Shown one piece after another: positions 18,913 to 27,507 of a DNA stretch of 64,000 nucleotides. Origin of the DNA: Microbacterium sp. zg-B185 (GTDB lineage Bacteria; Actinomycetota; Actinomycetes; Actinomycetales; Microbacteriaceae); assembly GCF_030246885.1 (NCBI RefSeq), contig NZ_CP126739.1, positions 186,001-250,000 on the forward strand, in the 5' to 3' direction. The position numbers and the translations under genes are program-made. The notes beneath the pieces are model-generated. The model had not been told where the DNA came from. It saw nothing but the letters and a program-made list of their open reading frames with translations, and did not search any database. Position 1 is the first letter of the stretch; each line of letters opens with the position of its first letter.

Positions 18913-18982
18913 CTGCGGTTCACTTGTCGTGGATGTACGGGCGAGGGCGGTTTTGGCGTACACACAGGGCAAGTGAACGCAG
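18913..18982. repeat. long inverted repeat, possible structured RNA
   Basis: CTGCG-G-TTCACTTG at 18913-18926 pairs with CAAGTGAACGCAG at 18970-18982 with one bulged G, and inside it TGTACG (18934-18939) pairs with CGTACA (18957-18962) around a 17-base purine-rich loop. The element stands alone between clpC's terminator and the argA promoter and encodes nothing. Mobile palindrome or small RNA are both possible. Confidence 0.55.
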
Positions 18983-19031
18983 GGGGGCGGGTGCTCGGCA
19001 GAAGCCCGCGGGCGCACCGTACGCTGGGACC

Positions 19032-19535
19032 GTGAGCCAATACACGATCCGGGCGGCCCGGTCCGCGGATATCCGCGGCATCCGTGACCTGCTCGAGCCG
19101 TACGTGCACCGGCGGATCCTGCTCGGCAAAGACCTCGTGGTGCTCTACGAGGCCGTGCAGCAGTTCGTGGTCGCCGAGGACGACGCCGGGCAGCTGATCG
19201 GCTGCGGCGCCCTCCACGTCATCTGGGAGGACCTCGGCGAGGTCCGCACCCTGATCGTCGCGGACGAGTGGCTGCACCACGGGGTGGGCGGCGAGATCGT
19301 CTCGGCCCTGGAGGCGAATGCCCGCGCCCTGGGTCTGTCCCGCCTGTTCTGCCTGACCTTCGAGGTCGAGTTCTTCACCCGCCGGGGCTTCACCCCGATC
19401 GGCGAGCAGATCGTCGACCCGGACGTGTACTCGCAGCTGGTCCGCAGCCCCGATGAGGGGGTCGCGGAGTTCCTCGACCTCGCGCACGTCAAGCCCAACA
19501 CGCTCGGAAACACCCGGATGCTCAAGCACCTCTGA
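19032..19535 (+). CDS. argA: amino-acid N-acetyltransferase (N-acetylglutamate synthase, actinobacterial type)
   Basis: The 167-residue GNAT protein resembles the short actinobacterial ArgA (Rv2747 type): ILLGKDLVVLYEAVQQFVVAE, GCGALHVIWEDLGEVRTLIV, the acetyl-CoA loop HHGVGGEIVSAL, and VAEFLDLAHVKPNTLGNTRML at the end. It acetylates glutamate as the first step of arginine synthesis. It lacks the amino-acid-kinase domain of classical ArgA, as expected for this type. The GTG follows a TACGCT box by 6 bases, so the message is likely leaderless. It converges on the paa operon. Confidence 0.85.
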   Translation: MSQYTIRAARSADIRGIRDLLEPYVHRRILLGKDLVVLYEAVQQFVVAEDDAGQLIGCGALHVIWEDLGEVRTLIVADEWLHHGVGGEIVSALEANARALGLSRLFCLTFEVEFFTRRGFTPIGEQIVDPDVYSQLVRSPDEGVAEFLDLAHVKPNTLGNTRMLKHL

Positions 19536-19554
19536 CCCGGGAAGCGACGCCCGA

Positions 19555-20325
19555 TCAGGCGCCGGTGAACAGGGGCGGCCGCTTCTGCTGGAACGCGGCG
19601 AACCCCTCCCGGTAATCGTCGGTCTCGCCCAGCGCCGCCTGGGCGGCGTTCTCCAGCTCGACCGAGTCCCACAGCGCGAGGCGGTCGTCGCGGATCCGCG
19701 AGACCAGGCGTTTGCTGGCCAGGAACGCCGCGGTGGCGCCGGCTGCGGCACGGGATGCCGCGTCCTGCGTCGCGGCGAGCACCTCCTCGGCGGGCAGGAC
19801 GCGGGAGAACAAGCCGGACTGCACCGCCTCGGTGCCGCTCATCAGCCGCCCGGTGTAGATCAGGTCGAGGGTCTTGTGGGCGCCGAGACGCTCGTAGAAG
19901 AGCGCGTGCCCGCCCGAATCCAGCGTCGCTCCGAGCGCGGCGAACGGCGAGCCGATCTTGGCGCTGTCGGCGACGTAGACCACATCCGTCGCGATCAGCA
20001 GCCCCAGACCGACGCCCAGGCACGCCCCCTGTGCGGCCGCGAAGGTCGGTGCCGGGAAGGCGGACATGCGCCGCAGCAGCGGGGTCACCAGCCCGCCGAG
20101 GTACCCCAGCACATCGTCCTCGCGCGGATCCACTCCGGAGATGTCGCGGCCCGCGCAGAACGCCGGACCCTCGCCGCGCAGCAGCAGGGCGCGCACCCCG
20201 GCCGCCTCGGCGGCGTCGTAGGCCGCGCCGATGTCCCTCAGCGCGGCCTCATCGAGTGCGTTGCGCTTGGCCGGGGCGTGCAGCACCACGTGGGCGAGGT
20301 CATCGGCGATGGTGAGGTCGATCAT
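19555..20325 (-). CDS. enoyl-CoA hydratase/isomerase of the phenylacetate operon (PaaG/PaaF-like)
   Basis: The 256-residue crotonase-fold protein has the oxyanion-hole segments AFCAGRDISGVD and GACLGVGLGLLIATDVV, and ends FQQKRPPLFTGA, common in phenylacetate-operon hydratases. In the pathway it would act as the isomerase that converts ring-1,2-epoxyphenylacetyl-CoA to oxepin-CoA, or as the later enoyl-CoA hydratase; sequence alone does not decide. AGGAG lies 5 bases before the ATG, and the preceding paaE stop is only 7 bases away. Last gene of the paaABCDE operon. Confidence 0.85.
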   Translation of the reverse strand: MIDLTIADDLAHVVLHAPAKRNALDEAALRDIGAAYDAAEAAGVRALLLRGEGPAFCAGRDISGVDPREDDVLGYLGGLVTPLLRRMSAFPAPTFAAAQGACLGVGLGLLIATDVVYVADSAKIGSPFAALGATLDSGGHALFYERLGAHKTLDLIYTGRLMSGTEAVQSGLFSRVLPAEEVLAATQDAASRAAAGATAAFLASKRLVSRIRDDRLALWDSVELENAAQAALGETDDYREGFAAFQQKRPPLFTGA

Positions 20326-20332
20326 GCGGCTC

Positions 20333-21433
20333 CTAGACGTCGTAGTCCACCACGACGCGATCGCTCGTGGGGTGGGACTGGCAGGTCAGCACATAGCCGC
20401 GCTCGAGCTCGTCCGGCTCGAGCGCGAAGTTCTGCGTCATCCGCACCGTGCCGGCTACGAGCCGGGCACGGCACGTGCCGCACACCCCGCCCGCGCAGGC
20501 GAACGGCACGTCGCCGCGGACGCGCAGCGCGGCATCCAGGATCGCCTCGTTCGCCGCGACCGGGGAGGCCACGCTCGAGCGCAGCCCGTCCAGGGTGAAT
20601 TCGACGGTGCGCATCTCGTCGCCCGCGCGCACCTCGACTGGTCGTCCGCGGTCGATCCGGGGGCCGTCGGCATCCGTCGTGAACAGCTCGAACCGGATGC
20701 TGTCGGCCGGCACACCGCGACGCTCCAGGGTGTCTCGGCAGAGGGCGACCAGCTCGAACGGGCCGCACAGGAACCACTCCGTCACCATGGCCGGCTCCAC
20801 CAGGCGGTCCAGGATCGCGTCCAGCTTCGGCGCGTCGATGCGGCCGGACAACAGCGGCGCGGCGCGCTGCTCGCGCGACAGGACGTGATGCAGTGCCAGG
20901 CGGGCGGGGTGGCGGTCCTTGAGGTCGGCGAGCTCTTCGAGGAACATCACGTCCTGCGTGGCGCGGTTGGTGTAGATGAGCGTGAAGCGGGCGGTCGGCG
21001 ACGCGGCCAGCACGGACCCGGCCAGCGACATCATCGGCGTGATCCCCGAACCGGCGGCGATGCCGGCCAGGTGCGCGCCGTCCAGGTCGGGCAGCCCGGA
21101 GGTGAAGGTCCCCTCCGGGCTCATCACGTCGATGCGGTCCCCGGCCCTCAGGTTCTCGTGGGCCCACGCCGAGAACAGCCCGCCGAGGTCCCGCTTGATC
21201 CCCACGCTGATCGAGCCGGGCGCCGGCGGCCGGCAGATCGAGTAGCTGCGGCGCACCTCACGCCCCTGCAGGTGTGCGCGCAGCGCGACGTACTGACCGG
21301 GCAGGTAGTCGTAGTCGCCCTGCAGCTGAGGCGGGACGGCGAAGGTCACCTCGATGCTCTCCGCCGTGAGCGGGCGGACCGCCGCGACCTCGAGTTCGTG
21401 GAACCGCGCGCGGCGGCGCGTCTGCGTGCTCAC
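20333..21433 (-). CDS. paaE: 1,2-phenylacetyl-CoA epoxidase, reductase subunit PaaE
   Basis: The 366-residue iron-sulfur flavoprotein passes electrons from NADPH to the PaaA diiron oxygenase. It has a ferredoxin-NADP reductase-like half with the FAD motif RRSYSIC and the NAD(P) region GIAAGSGITPMMSL, and a C-terminal 2Fe-2S plant-type ferredoxin domain with cysteines CAGGVCGTC and a later C near LTCQSHP. The GTG at 21433 overlaps the paaD stop (GTGA); the frame runs far upstream but only through paaD. Full length for the family. Confidence 0.94.
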   Translation of the reverse strand: MSTQTRRRARFHELEVAAVRPLTAESIEVTFAVPPQLQGDYDYLPGQYVALRAHLQGREVRRSYSICRPPAPGSISVGIKRDLGGLFSAWAHENLRAGDRIDVMSPEGTFTSGLPDLDGAHLAGIAAGSGITPMMSLAGSVLAASPTARFTLIYTNRATQDVMFLEELADLKDRHPARLALHHVLSREQRAAPLLSGRIDAPKLDAILDRLVEPAMVTEWFLCGPFELVALCRDTLERRGVPADSIRFELFTTDADGPRIDRGRPVEVRAGDEMRTVEFTLDGLRSSVASPVAANEAILDAALRVRGDVPFACAGGVCGTCRARLVAGTVRMTQNFALEPDELERGYVLTCQSHPTSDRVVVDYDV

Positions 21434-21939
21434 AGCACCTTGAAGGAGTCGAAGGGCTCCAGGCACGCCCGGCACTCGTACAGTGCCTTGCACGAGGTGG
21501 AGCCGAAGCGGGCGACCTCGCGGGTGTCCAGGGATCCGCACCGCGGGCACCTCACGGCCAGGCGCAGCCGGATCGGCCCCCGCGAAATCGCGGACCGCCC
21601 GGACGGGGGTGCGATGCCGTATTCGGTCAGCTTGCGCTTGCCGGCATCGCTCATCCAGTCCGTCGTCCATGCCGGCGTCAGGGTGGTGCGCACCTCGACG
21701 GTGTCGTATCCGGCGGCGGTGAGGGCCAGGACGACGTCGTCGCGCATCGTCTCCAGCGCGGGGCAGCCGCTGTAGGTGGGGGTGATCGTGACGGTGGCGC
21801 GGTCGCCGTCGACCTCGACCGCGCGCAGGACCCCCAGATCCTCGATGGTCAGCACGGGAACCTCCGGGTCGGTCACCGTCGCCGCGACCCTCCACGCGTG
21901 CGCGCGTGAATGCGGGCGTCGTGCCGTCGCGGGGCGCAT
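21430..21939 (-). CDS. paaD: 1,2-phenylacetyl-CoA epoxidase, assembly subunit PaaD
   Basis: The 169-residue protein combines an N-terminal MIP18/DUF59 iron-sulfur assembly domain (VTDPEVPVLTIEDLGVLR, TPTYSGCPALETM) with a C-terminal zinc-ribbon-like region CPRCGS...STSCKALYECRAC. It is needed for maturation of the epoxidase complex. Both ends overlap neighbours by the ATGA/GTGA pattern, which fixes the start at 21939. The preceding residues MRPATARRPHSRAHAWRV are an ordinary actinobacterial N-terminal extension. Confidence 0.92.
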   Translation of the reverse strand: MRPATARRPHSRAHAWRVAATVTDPEVPVLTIEDLGVLRAVEVDGDRATVTITPTYSGCPALETMRDDVVLALTAAGYDTVEVRTTLTPAWTTDWMSDAGKRKLTEYGIAPPSGRSAISRGPIRLRLAVRCPRCGSLDTREVARFGSTSCKALYECRACLEPFDSFKVL

Positions 21940-22775
21940 CACCAGGTCACCCCCGGATGCTGTCGCGCGAGCACCTGCATCTCGGCGAGCAGATAGCCCA
22001 ACGTCGAGAAGTGCGTGCCGTGCCGGCCGCCGCCGGCGGAGACGAACCCCTGCGGCAGGTCCAGCTCCGCCTCGGCGAACACGGCCGCGATGACCGCGTC
22101 GAAGCCGTCGCGCAGGGTCGAAGGGCGCACCGCGATGCCCTCCAGGCGGTCCAGGAGCGGCTCGTCGCGGAACAGCTCGTCCACGTACGGCCAGACGTCT
22201 CCGACGGCGCGGATCATCCGCGTCCGGGACTCCGCGGTGCCGCCGGCCAGACGCAGCAGCCACTGGATGGCGTGATCCCGGTGGTAATCGACCTCCTTGA
22301 GCGACTTCTCGGCGATCGCCGCGAGCGTCTCGTCGTGCGAGTGGCGCAGGGCCGAATACAGCTCGAACATGTAGGTCGCGGCCACGAGCTGCCGGGCGGT
22401 CGTCTGCGCGAAATCGCCGTTGGGCTGCTCCACGATCCACGCGCAGCGGAACTCGCGCTCGTCGCGGAAGTAGGCCAGGTCGTCCTCGGAGCGCCCGTCC
22501 GCCGAGCCCGCATATCGCAGGAGCGAGCGGGCGTGGCCGAGCAGGTCCAGCGCGATGTTGCCGAGCGCGACGTCCTCCTCGAGCTCCGGGGCGCGGGTGA
22601 TCCACCAGCCCAACTGCTGCGAGAGGATCAGGGCATCGTCGCCGAGCCACAGCGCGTACTCCGCGATCTCCGGTGACGCGATCGCATCCTCGGCCCCGGC
22701 GAGCTCGGCGGACAGCTCGACCTGATCGACCGTGACCGAGCCGTGAACCTGAAACGCGTCCTCGTGGCGGCTCAC
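21939..22775 (-). CDS. paaC: 1,2-phenylacetyl-CoA epoxidase, structural subunit PaaC
   Basis: The 278-residue ferritin-like protein is the non-catalytic partner of PaaA. Diagnostic segments are EYALWLGDDALILSQQLGWWITRAPELEEDVALGNIALDLLGHAR and KSLKEVDYHRDHAIQWLLRLAGG. It keeps the helical bundle but, as expected, lacks a complete metal site. The GTG at 22775 overlaps the paaB stop, and its stop overlaps the paaD start. Confidence 0.93.
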   Translation of the reverse strand: MSRHEDAFQVHGSVTVDQVELSAELAGAEDAIASPEIAEYALWLGDDALILSQQLGWWITRAPELEEDVALGNIALDLLGHARSLLRYAGSADGRSEDDLAYFRDEREFRCAWIVEQPNGDFAQTTARQLVAATYMFELYSALRHSHDETLAAIAEKSLKEVDYHRDHAIQWLLRLAGGTAESRTRMIRAVGDVWPYVDELFRDEPLLDRLEGIAVRPSTLRDGFDAVIAAVFAEAELDLPQGFVSAGGGRHGTHFSTLGYLLAEMQVLARQHPGVTW

Positions 22776-23137
22776 AGGTGCGGCACCCCCGCGGAGGCGG
22801 TGTAGTACACCGCGTGACGGTAGTTCTTGCCGGCCGGGCTCTCGAAGAACGCGCCCTTCGCATCCGGATCGCTGGCCGTGATCGCGTCGGCCGGGACGAC
22901 CCAGATGGAGGTGCCTTCTCCGCGCCGCGTGTACAGGTCGCGGGCGTTGCGGACGGCCATCTCCGCGTCCGGTGCATGCAGCGACCCGGCGTGCACGTGG
23001 CTCAGGCCGCGATTGGCGCGGACGAAGACCTCCCACAGCGGCCACTGCTCGGCAGGCGACGCGCCCGGTCCGACGCGTCCGGCGACCGCGGCCGGGGTCT
23101 CGGCGCCGGACGCACCGGGGGTCGGCGCGGCACCCAT
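22772..23137 (-). CDS. paaB: 1,2-phenylacetyl-CoA epoxidase subunit PaaB
   Basis: The 121-residue protein has the family core WPLWEVFVRANRGLSHVHAGSLHAPDAEMAVRNARDLYTRRGEG, followed by SIWVVPADAITASDP. PaaB bridges PaaAC heterodimers. The N-terminal 28 residues are an Ala/Pro-rich extension. The ATG at 23137 overlaps the paaA stop by ATGA; starts further upstream lie inside paaA. Confidence 0.92.
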   Translation of the reverse strand: MGAAPTPGASGAETPAAVAGRVGPGASPAEQWPLWEVFVRANRGLSHVHAGSLHAPDAEMAVRNARDLYTRRGEGTSIWVVPADAITASDPDAKGAFFESPAGKNYRHAVYYTASAGVPHL

Positions 23138-24138
23138 CACGCCACCGCCCCTTCGCCGTGACTCGAGGCTCCGGTCTCGCGCGCAGCGCGCGCTTTGCGC
23201 GCGTACTCGGCCGCCGCCTCCCGCACCCATGCGCCGTTCTCGTGGGCCTCACGGCGGGCACGCAGCCGCTCGGCGTTCATCGGTCCGCGTCCGGCGAGCA
23301 CCTCGAAGAACTCGGTCCAGTCGATCTCGCTGTGCCGGTAGCGCTGCGTCTGCTCGTCCCAGCGCAGGTTCGGATCCGGCAGCCCCAGGCCCAGCGCCTC
23401 GGCCTGGGGCACCAGCATCCCGATGAAGCGCTGTCGCAGTTCGTCGTTCGAGAAGCGCTTGATCTTCCAGGCGGTGGACTGTGCGGAATTCGGGGACTGG
23501 TCATCGGGCGGGCCGAACATCATCAGACTCGGCCAGTACCAGCGGTTCACGGCATCCTGCGCCATCTCCCGCTGCGCCGGGGAGCCCTGCATGAGGGTGA
23601 GCAGGATCTCGAAGCCCTGGCGCTGATGGAAGGACTCCTCCTTGCAGATACGCACCATCGCACGCCCGTAGGGACCGTACGACGCACGGCACAGGGGCAC
23701 CTGGTTGCAGATCGCGGCGCCGTCGACGAGCCAGCCGATCGCACCCATGTCCGCCCAGGTGGGGGTCGGATAGTTGAAGATCGAGGAGTACTTCGCCGTG
23801 CCGGCGATCAGCTGCTCGGTCATCTCCTCCCGCGTGATGCCGAGGGTCTGGGCGGCCGAGTACAGGTACAGGCCGTGACCGGCCTCGTCCTGCACCTTGG
23901 CCATCAGGATCGCCTTGCGCTTCAGGCTCGGCGCGCGCGTGATCCAGTTGCCCTCCGGCTGCATCCCGATGATCTCGGAGTGACCGTGCTGGGAGATCTG
24001 CCGGATCAGCGTCCGGCGGTACGCGTCGGGCATCCAATCGCGGGGCTCGACGCGCGAGTCCGCGGCGATGATCTCGGAGAAGCGGCGCTCCCCGTCGGAG
24101 ATCTCCGGTTCGACGGTGGTCACATGCACGGAGGTCAT
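23137..24138 (-). CDS. paaA: 1,2-phenylacetyl-CoA epoxidase, catalytic subunit PaaA
   Basis: The 333-residue diiron monooxygenase subunit epoxidises the aromatic ring of phenylacetyl-CoA. Iron ligands are visible in [12 protein letters not shown] and [12 protein letters not shown], and [23 protein letters not shown] is a strong family signature. It is the first gene of the operon paaABCDE plus hydratase. The short gap to the divergent paaI contains a TetR-type palindrome, so both directions are probably under the same repressor. No phenylacetate-CoA ligase (paaK) is in the window. Confidence 0.96.
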   Translation of the reverse strand: MTSVHVTTVEPEISDGERRFSEIIAADSRVEPRDWMPDAYRRTLIRQISQHGHSEIIGMQPEGNWITRAPSLKRKAILMAKVQDEAGHGLYLYSAAQTLGITREEMTEQLIAGTAKYSSIFNYPTPTWADMGAIGWLVDGAAICNQVPLCRASYGPYGRAMVRICKEESFHQRQGFEILLTLMQGSPAQREMAQDAVNRWYWPSLMMFGPPDDQSPNSAQSTAWKIKRFSNDELRQRFIGMLVPQAEALGLGLPDPNLRWDEQTQRYRHSEIDWTEFFEVLAGRGPMNAERLRARREAHENGAWVREAAAEYARKARAARETGASSHGEGAVA

Positions 24139-24174
24139 CGTCGACTCCTGCCTTTGCAGAACGGTGGTTTACAG

Positions 24175-24184
24175 AACGATCGTT
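24175..24184. promoter_or_regulatory. probable PaaR operator between paaA and paaI
   Basis: The perfect palindrome AACGATCGTT is followed by TAG. The core CGATCGTT-Y-AG recurs in the paaZ/tetR gap at 26751-26761. The site sits in the only 54 bases between divergent paaA and paaI. Confidence 0.65.
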
Positions 24185-24192
24185 TAGTTATT

Positions 24193-24609
24193 ATGGCAGA
24201 CATGCGGCGACCCACGGAAGCGATGATGGAACGCGATCGCGCCTCGGCTGTGCTGGGCATGGTCGTCGACCACGACGAACCCGGCCGGGCCGTGGTGCAC
24301 ATGGTGATCCGCGACGACATGACCAACGGCTTCCACATCACCCATGGCGGTCTGGTGTTCGCGCTCGCCGACACCGCCTTCGCGATCGCCTGCAACGAGG
24401 ACGAGCGGATCACGGTCGCGCAGGGCGCGGATGTCACGTTCCTCCGATCCACGACAGCCGGCCAGACCCTCACCGCCACGGCCGTGCGCCGGGTGCGCAG
24501 CGGGCGGGCGGGACTCTACGACGTGAGCGTCGTGGACGAGACGGGGGAGGTCGTGGCGGAGGTGCGCGGCCGGTCGCTCACGACGGACCGCACCCTGCCG
24601 CCGAGCTGA
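24193..24609 (+). CDS. paaI: hydroxyphenylacetyl-CoA thioesterase PaaI
   Basis: The 138-residue hotdog-fold protein has the family motif GFHITHGGLVFALADTAFAIACN, with the catalytic acidic residue in the ALADTAFA helix, and the strand GADVTFLRST. PaaI releases CoA from dead-end ring intermediates and protects the pathway. It starts at ATG 24193 or at the in-frame ATG at 24202; both follow the AACGATCGTT operator closely. It is divergent from paaA. Confidence 0.88.
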   Translation: MADMRRPTEAMMERDRASAVLGMVVDHDEPGRAVVHMVIRDDMTNGFHITHGGLVFALADTAFAIACNEDERITVAQGADVTFLRSTTAGQTLTATAVRRVRSGRAGLYDVSVVDETGEVVAEVRGRSLTTDRTLPPS

Positions 24610-24633
24610 GGCCACCGTGCGGCGTGTACGCCG

Positions 24634-26703
24634 CTACCCGGCGGTCAGCTCCTTGGCGACGAGGGTCAGCACGTCGTACTGGGCGACGACCTCGTCCTTC
24701 TGGTTGCGGATCACGGCATCCCACCGCACTTCGCCGTACTCGTCGGTCTCGCGCGGGGTGATCTGCTTGGCGGTCAGCTCCACGCGGATCCGATCGCCGG
24801 GCGAGACCGGCGTGACGAAACGCAGATTCTCCAGCCCGTAGTTGGCCAGCACCGGTCCCGGTTCCGGGTCGACGAACAGCCCGGCCGCCCAGGAGACCAG
24901 CAGGTAGCCGTGCGCCACCCGTCCCGGAAAGAACGGGTTCGCGGCGGCGGCCGCCTCGTCCATGTGCGCATAGAAGGTGTCGCCGGTGAACCGCGCGAAG
25001 GTCTCGATGTCCTCGAGCGCGACCTCTCGCGACGCCGAGACGATCTGGTCGCCGATCCGCAACTCGGCGAGGGATTTGCGGAACGGATGCCGGCCCACCG
25101 AGTTGGACGCGGCACCGGCGTGCCACACGCCGGTGAGCGCGGTGAGCATCTCGGGGGAGCCCTGCACCGCGGTGCGCTGCATGTGATGCAGGACCGCGCG
25201 GATGCCGCCGAGCTCCTCGCCGCCGCCCGCGCGTCCCGGACCGCCGTGCACCAGGGTGGGCAGCGGCGAGCCGTGCCCCGTCGAGGAGCGTGCATCGTCC
25301 CGGTCCAGCAGCAGCACGCGCCCGTTGAACGCCGAGATGCGGCTCATCAGCTCCAGCGCGATCTCGGGGTCGTGCGTCGCGATGCTCGTGACCAGCGATC
25401 CGCCGCCGCGCGCGACCAGATCGGCCGCCTGCGCGACGGTGTCGTATCCGAGCACCGACGCGACCGGTCCGAATGCCTCGAGCCGGTGCACGGCATCGGC
25501 TCCGGCATCCGGGAAGCGCAGCAGCAGCGGCGTCACGAAGGCGCCCTCCGGCGCCTCGCCCACGGTCCCGTCGGCGCGGGTCACCGACGGCGTGCCGGTC
25601 GAGCCGATCACGAGCTGACCGCCTGCCGCTTCGAGCCGCTCGACCTGCGACAGCACGTCGTCGCGCTGCGCGGTCGAGGCGAGCGGACCCATCGTCACGC
25701 CCTCCGCCCGGGGGTCGCCGAGGACCACGCGCTCGTCGATCCGGGCGCGCACGGCATCGATGACAGCGTCGACGGATGCCGCGGGCACCAGAGCCCGGCG
25801 GATGGCGGTGCACTTCTGTCCCGCCTTGGCGGTCATCTCGGTGACGAGCTGGCGGACGTACGCATCGAACTCGGGCGTTCCGGAAACGGCATCGGGCCCC
25901 AGCACGGACGCGTTGATCGAGTCGGTCTCGCTGGTGAACCGGACTCCGCCGGTCTGGATGCTGTCATGCGCACGCAGCTTCTCGGCGGTCGTCGCGCTGC
26001 CGGTGAAGCCGACGATGTCGCCGAGACGGAGATGCTCGAACAGGTCCGGCACGCTTCCGCTGACCAGCTGCAGCGCACCGTCCGGCAGGAGGCCCGACTC
26101 GACCAGGATGCGCACGAACGCCTCGGCGACGTAGCCGGTCGGTGTCGCGGGTTTGACCAGGCTGGGCATGCCCGCCAGGAAGGCCGGTGCGAACTTCTCC
26201 AGCGATCCCCACACCGGGAAGTTGAACGCGTTGACCTGGACGGCGACGCCGGGCAGCCGCGTGTAGATGTGCCGGCCGAGGAATGAGCCGTCCGTGGACA
26301 GCGGCTCGACGGGGCCGTCGACGAACACCCGGGTGTTCGGCATCTCGCGTCTGGCTTTGCCCGAGTACGAGAACAGCACGCCGATGCCGCCGTCGATGTC
26401 CACCCAGGAGTCGGCTCTGGTCGCCCCGGTGCGCGCGGACAGCCCGTACAGCTCCTCCTTGCGTTCGGTCAGGGCGAGGGCGAGTTTCTTGAGCAGCACC
26501 GCGCGCTCGTGGAAGGTGAGCGCACCGATGCTCGCCTGGCCCACCGTGCGGGCATACTCCAGCCCGGCGCCGAGGTCGAGACCTGCGGTGCTGACCCGGG
26601 CCACGATCTCACCCGTCGAGGCATCGCGCACATCCGTCGCCCCGACCTCGTGCGCGGGGGTCCACCACGCGCCCTCGACGTAACTGGGCAGAATGCCGCT
26701 CAT
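24634..26703 (-). CDS. paaZ: bifunctional PaaZ: oxepin-CoA hydrolase / 3-oxo-5,6-dehydrosuberyl-CoA semialdehyde dehydrogenase
   Basis: The 689-residue fusion protein opens the oxepin-CoA ring and oxidises the resulting aldehyde. The N-terminal aldehyde dehydrogenase part (to about residue 520) has VNAFNFPVWG, the FTGSATTAEKL strand and the catalytic cysteine in AGQKCTAIRR. The C-terminal MaoC-like hydratase part (about 545-680) has FARFTGDTFYAHMDEAAA and VAHGYLLVSWAAGL. The ATG at 26703 has GGAGACAGCGG just upstream. The gene is divergent from the TetR regulator, and the gap has the second PaaR-type site. Confidence 0.94.
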   Translation of the reverse strand: MSGILPSYVEGAWWTPAHEVGATDVRDASTGEIVARVSTAGLDLGAGLEYARTVGQASIGALTFHERAVLLKKLALALTERKEELYGLSARTGATRADSWVDIDGGIGVLFSYSGKARREMPNTRVFVDGPVEPLSTDGSFLGRHIYTRLPGVAVQVNAFNFPVWGSLEKFAPAFLAGMPSLVKPATPTGYVAEAFVRILVESGLLPDGALQLVSGSVPDLFEHLRLGDIVGFTGSATTAEKLRAHDSIQTGGVRFTSETDSINASVLGPDAVSGTPEFDAYVRQLVTEMTAKAGQKCTAIRRALVPAASVDAVIDAVRARIDERVVLGDPRAEGVTMGPLASTAQRDDVLSQVERLEAAGGQLVIGSTGTPSVTRADGTVGEAPEGAFVTPLLLRFPDAGADAVHRLEAFGPVASVLGYDTVAQAADLVARGGGSLVTSIATHDPEIALELMSRISAFNGRVLLLDRDDARSSTGHGSPLPTLVHGGPGRAGGGEELGGIRAVLHHMQRTAVQGSPEMLTALTGVWHAGAASNSVGRHPFRKSLAELRIGDQIVSASREVALEDIETFARFTGDTFYAHMDEAAAAANPFFPGRVAHGYLLVSWAAGLFVDPEPGPVLANYGLENLRFVTPVSPGDRIRVELTAKQITPRETDEYGEVRWDAVIRNQKDEVVAQYDVLTLVAKELTAG

Positions 26704-26747
26704 CCGCTGTCTCCTCGGGTTGTGGGCCGTCGCGCTCGCCCATACCT

Positions 26748-26761
26748 TACCGATCGTTCAG
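26748..26761. promoter_or_regulatory. probable PaaR operator between paaZ and tetR
   Basis: TACCGATCGTTCAG shares CGATCGTT-Y-AG with the paaA/paaI site and lies in the divergent gap of paaZ and the TetR gene, where an autoregulatory operator is expected. Confidence 0.6.
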
Positions 26762-26802
26762 GAAAAGCGCTCGGCGGTGTGGGCCGGTGCGACACTGGAG
26801 GC

Positions 26803-27420
26803 GTGTCCGATCTCACCGCCGCAGCGCACCTCGCCCCCGCACGCCGCGGACGACCGGGATACGATCGGCGGCAGATCCTCGAAATCGCCGTGGACGTCTT
26901 CATCGCGCAGGGCTATGACGCGACCTCGGTCGCGTCATTGGCGGCTCGGCTGGGACTGTCGAAGTCGGCCCTGTACCACCACTTCGATTCCAAGGAGCAT
27001 CTGCTGGATGTGGCGCTCGATGAGGCCCTCGACGGGCTGGAGGGCGTGCTGCGCGAACCCGGTGCGCGGGAGGGGGGTGCGGGGGAGCGGCTCGGCCACG
27101 TGCTGCGGGGAGCGGTCGGGGTCCTGGTGGACAAGCTGCCCTTCGTCACGCTGCTCCTGCGCGTCCGCGGCAACAGCGACGTGGAACGGCGCGCGCTGGA
27201 GCGCCGCCGCGCGTTCGATCACAAGATCACCGGAATGATGCGCGCGGCACAGGAGGAGGGCACCGTGCGCGCCGATGTCGACGCCGCGGTCGCGACCCGC
27301 CTGCTGTTCGGCATGGTCAACTCGATCGTCGAATGGTACCGGCCGACCGGTCCAGAGGGCGCCGCCGAACTGGCCGCCGACGTGATGACCGTCGCCCTGG
27401 ACGGGCTGCGCACCCGCTGA
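26803..27420 (+). CDS. paaR: TetR-family repressor of phenylacetate genes (PaaR-type)
   Basis: The 205-residue protein has an N-terminal helix-turn-helix (DRRQILEIAVDVFIAQGYDATSVASLAARLGLSKSALYHHFDSKEHLL) and an all-helical ligand domain. Actinobacterial TetR proteins in this position (Thermus and Corynebacterium PaaR type) release the paa operators when phenylacetyl-CoA binds. The GTG at 26803 has GGAGG 2-3 bases upstream and a GACACT box. Assignment as PaaR rests on position and on the two shared palindromes; the ligand is inferred. Confidence 0.8.
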   Translation: MSDLTAAAHLAPARRGRPGYDRRQILEIAVDVFIAQGYDATSVASLAARLGLSKSALYHHFDSKEHLLDVALDEALDGLEGVLREPGAREGGAGERLGHVLRGAVGVLVDKLPFVTLLLRVRGNSDVERRALERRRAFDHKITGMMRAAQEEGTVRADVDAAVATRLLFGMVNSIVEWYRPTGPEGAAELAADVMTVALDGLRTR

Positions 27421-27507
27421 CCCGGCCGGCTCCGCTTCGCCGATGGCGATGACCGAAAGGGGCGCGCCGACCCGGAGTGGCCCGGGGCGCGGGCTTAGCC
27501 TGGAGGC

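Noticed and set aside
16129..19017. 962-residue open frame on the minus strand across clpC
   Set aside because: It is the complement of a strongly conserved gene in high-GC DNA; the product has no family features and the opposite ClpC has all motifs.
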